NCBI GenBank assembly: GCA_018903185.1
Contig: JAHIQV010000050.1
Coordinates: 1-5,883 of the forward strand
Direction of reading: 5' to 3'
DNA from: Gammaproteobacteria bacterium
Lineage (GTDB): Bacteria > Pseudomonadota > Gammaproteobacteria > Burkholderiales > Burkholderiaceae_C
DNA length: 5,883 nucleotides
The number at the start of each line of letters is the position of its first letter. Within the stretch, counting starts at the first letter, position 1. The translations under genes were made by a program, and so were the position numbers. This document shows, piece after piece, positions 5,756 to 5,883 of the stretch. A model generated the notes under the pieces. That model was given only the letters and a program-made list of their open reading frames with translations. It searched no databases and had not been told where the DNA came from.

Positions 5756-5883
5756 ATGGAAGCAGAACGCGTCAACACCATCCGCAGCCAGCTCGAAGAC
5801 CTGACCACCCGCGTGGTCGAGTTACGGAGGTATCTTTGACTACGATGCCAAAGCATCCAAACTGAAAGAAGTCGAATCCGCGC
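5756..5883 (+). CDS. prfB: Peptide chain release factor 2 (RF2), 5' part with programmed +1 frameshift
   Basis: RF2 recognises UAA and UGA in the ribosomal A site and triggers peptide release. Only the N-terminal part is in the window; the gene runs off the right edge. ATG 5756 has TGAGG (5744-5748) 7 nt upstream. The zero frame reads MEAERVNTIRSQL, then EDLTTRVVELRRYL, and meets TGA at 5837-5839 after 27 sense codons. A +1 shift at CTT (5834-5836) continues at 5838 as DYDAKASKLKEVESA, the expected RF2 N-terminal helix sequence. This is the conserved autoregulatory arrangement: low RF2 slows termination at UGA, the ribosome slips +1 and full-length RF2 is made. It should be annotated as one joined CDS (5756-5836 joined to 5838 onward), not as a pseudogene or a downstream-start gene. 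The visible part is too short to show the GGQ and SPF motifs. Confidence 0.95.
5826..5840 (+). promoter_or_regulatory. prfB programmed +1 ribosomal frameshift signal
   Basis: An internal Shine-Dalgarno-like GGAGG (5826-5830) is followed after exactly 3 nt (TAT) by the slippery codon CTT (5834-5836) and the in-frame stop TGA with a following C (5837-5840). Spacing and core (GG-TAT-CTT-TGA-C) match the well-studied E. coli prfB site, where the upstream purine run pairs with the anti-Shine-Dalgarno of 16S rRNA and drives slippage from CUU to UUU. The UGA-C context is a weak terminator, which favours shifting. Confidence 0.95.

Noticed and set aside
5837..5839. Reading the in-frame TGA in prfB as a sequencing error or pseudogene
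   Set aside because: The surrounding GGAGG-TAT-CTT-TGA-C is exactly the known programmed frameshift signal, and the +1 frame continues RF2 sequence.
1..5883. CRISPR arrays, tRNA/rRNA genes, transposase genes, terminal inverted repeats or toxin-antitoxin pairs
   Set aside because: I looked on both strands and found no spaced repeat array, no cloverleaf with a CCA-type end, no transposase motifs and no small paired genes. Nearly all the sequence is accounted for by core-type genes.

Overview
The window is high-GC DNA with dense, GC-biased coding on both strands. The protein flavour (PlsY, YbaK, Tas-like reductase, an ACSM-like acyl-CoA synthetase, RF2 beginning MEAERVNTIRSQL) suggests a betaproteobacterium of the order Burkholderiales, probably Comamonadaceae or a close relative. 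That placement is inferred from recalled family sequences, not from a search. It looks like ordinary chromosome: I see no insertion sequence, phage gene, tRNA, rRNA, CRISPR array or defence gene.

Left part (1-2355, all minus strand): a compact four-gene run read right to left. It holds a Tas-type aldo/keto reductase, a YbaK-type Cys-tRNA(Pro) deacylase, the glycerol-3-phosphate acyltransferase plsY (TTG start), and the first 43 codons of a RidA-family protein cut by the left edge. Two of the three junctions overlap (TGATG and ATGA), so these genes are very probably co-transcribed and partly coupled in translation.

Middle (2356-4678): a 124-nt divergent intergenic region carries a perfect AGACCG-AAA-CGGTCT inverted repeat, lying in the spacer of a candidate sigma-70 promoter. 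It precedes a short plus-strand OmpA-domain lipoprotein. That gene converges, with only 6 nt between stop codons, on a minus-strand medium-chain-type acyl-CoA synthetase of 583 residues.

Right part (4679-5883, plus strand): an alpha/beta hydrolase starts about 22 nt from the synthetase and divergently to it. A 134-nt gap with a hairpin and a candidate promoter follows. The window ends in the start of prfB (peptide chain release factor 2), including its programmed +1 frameshift site. The zero frame stops at codon 28 (TGA at 5837) after 27 sense codons, and the downstream frame continues the RF2 sequence. A conventional gene caller would miss or mis-start this gene.

I do not see an undescribed multi-gene system. 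The strongest non-routine signal is the recoding site in prfB. Secondary points are the palindrome at 2392-2406, the start-codon ambiguity of the divergent synthetase/hydrolase pair, and an in-frame 17-bp direct repeat inside the synthetase gene.
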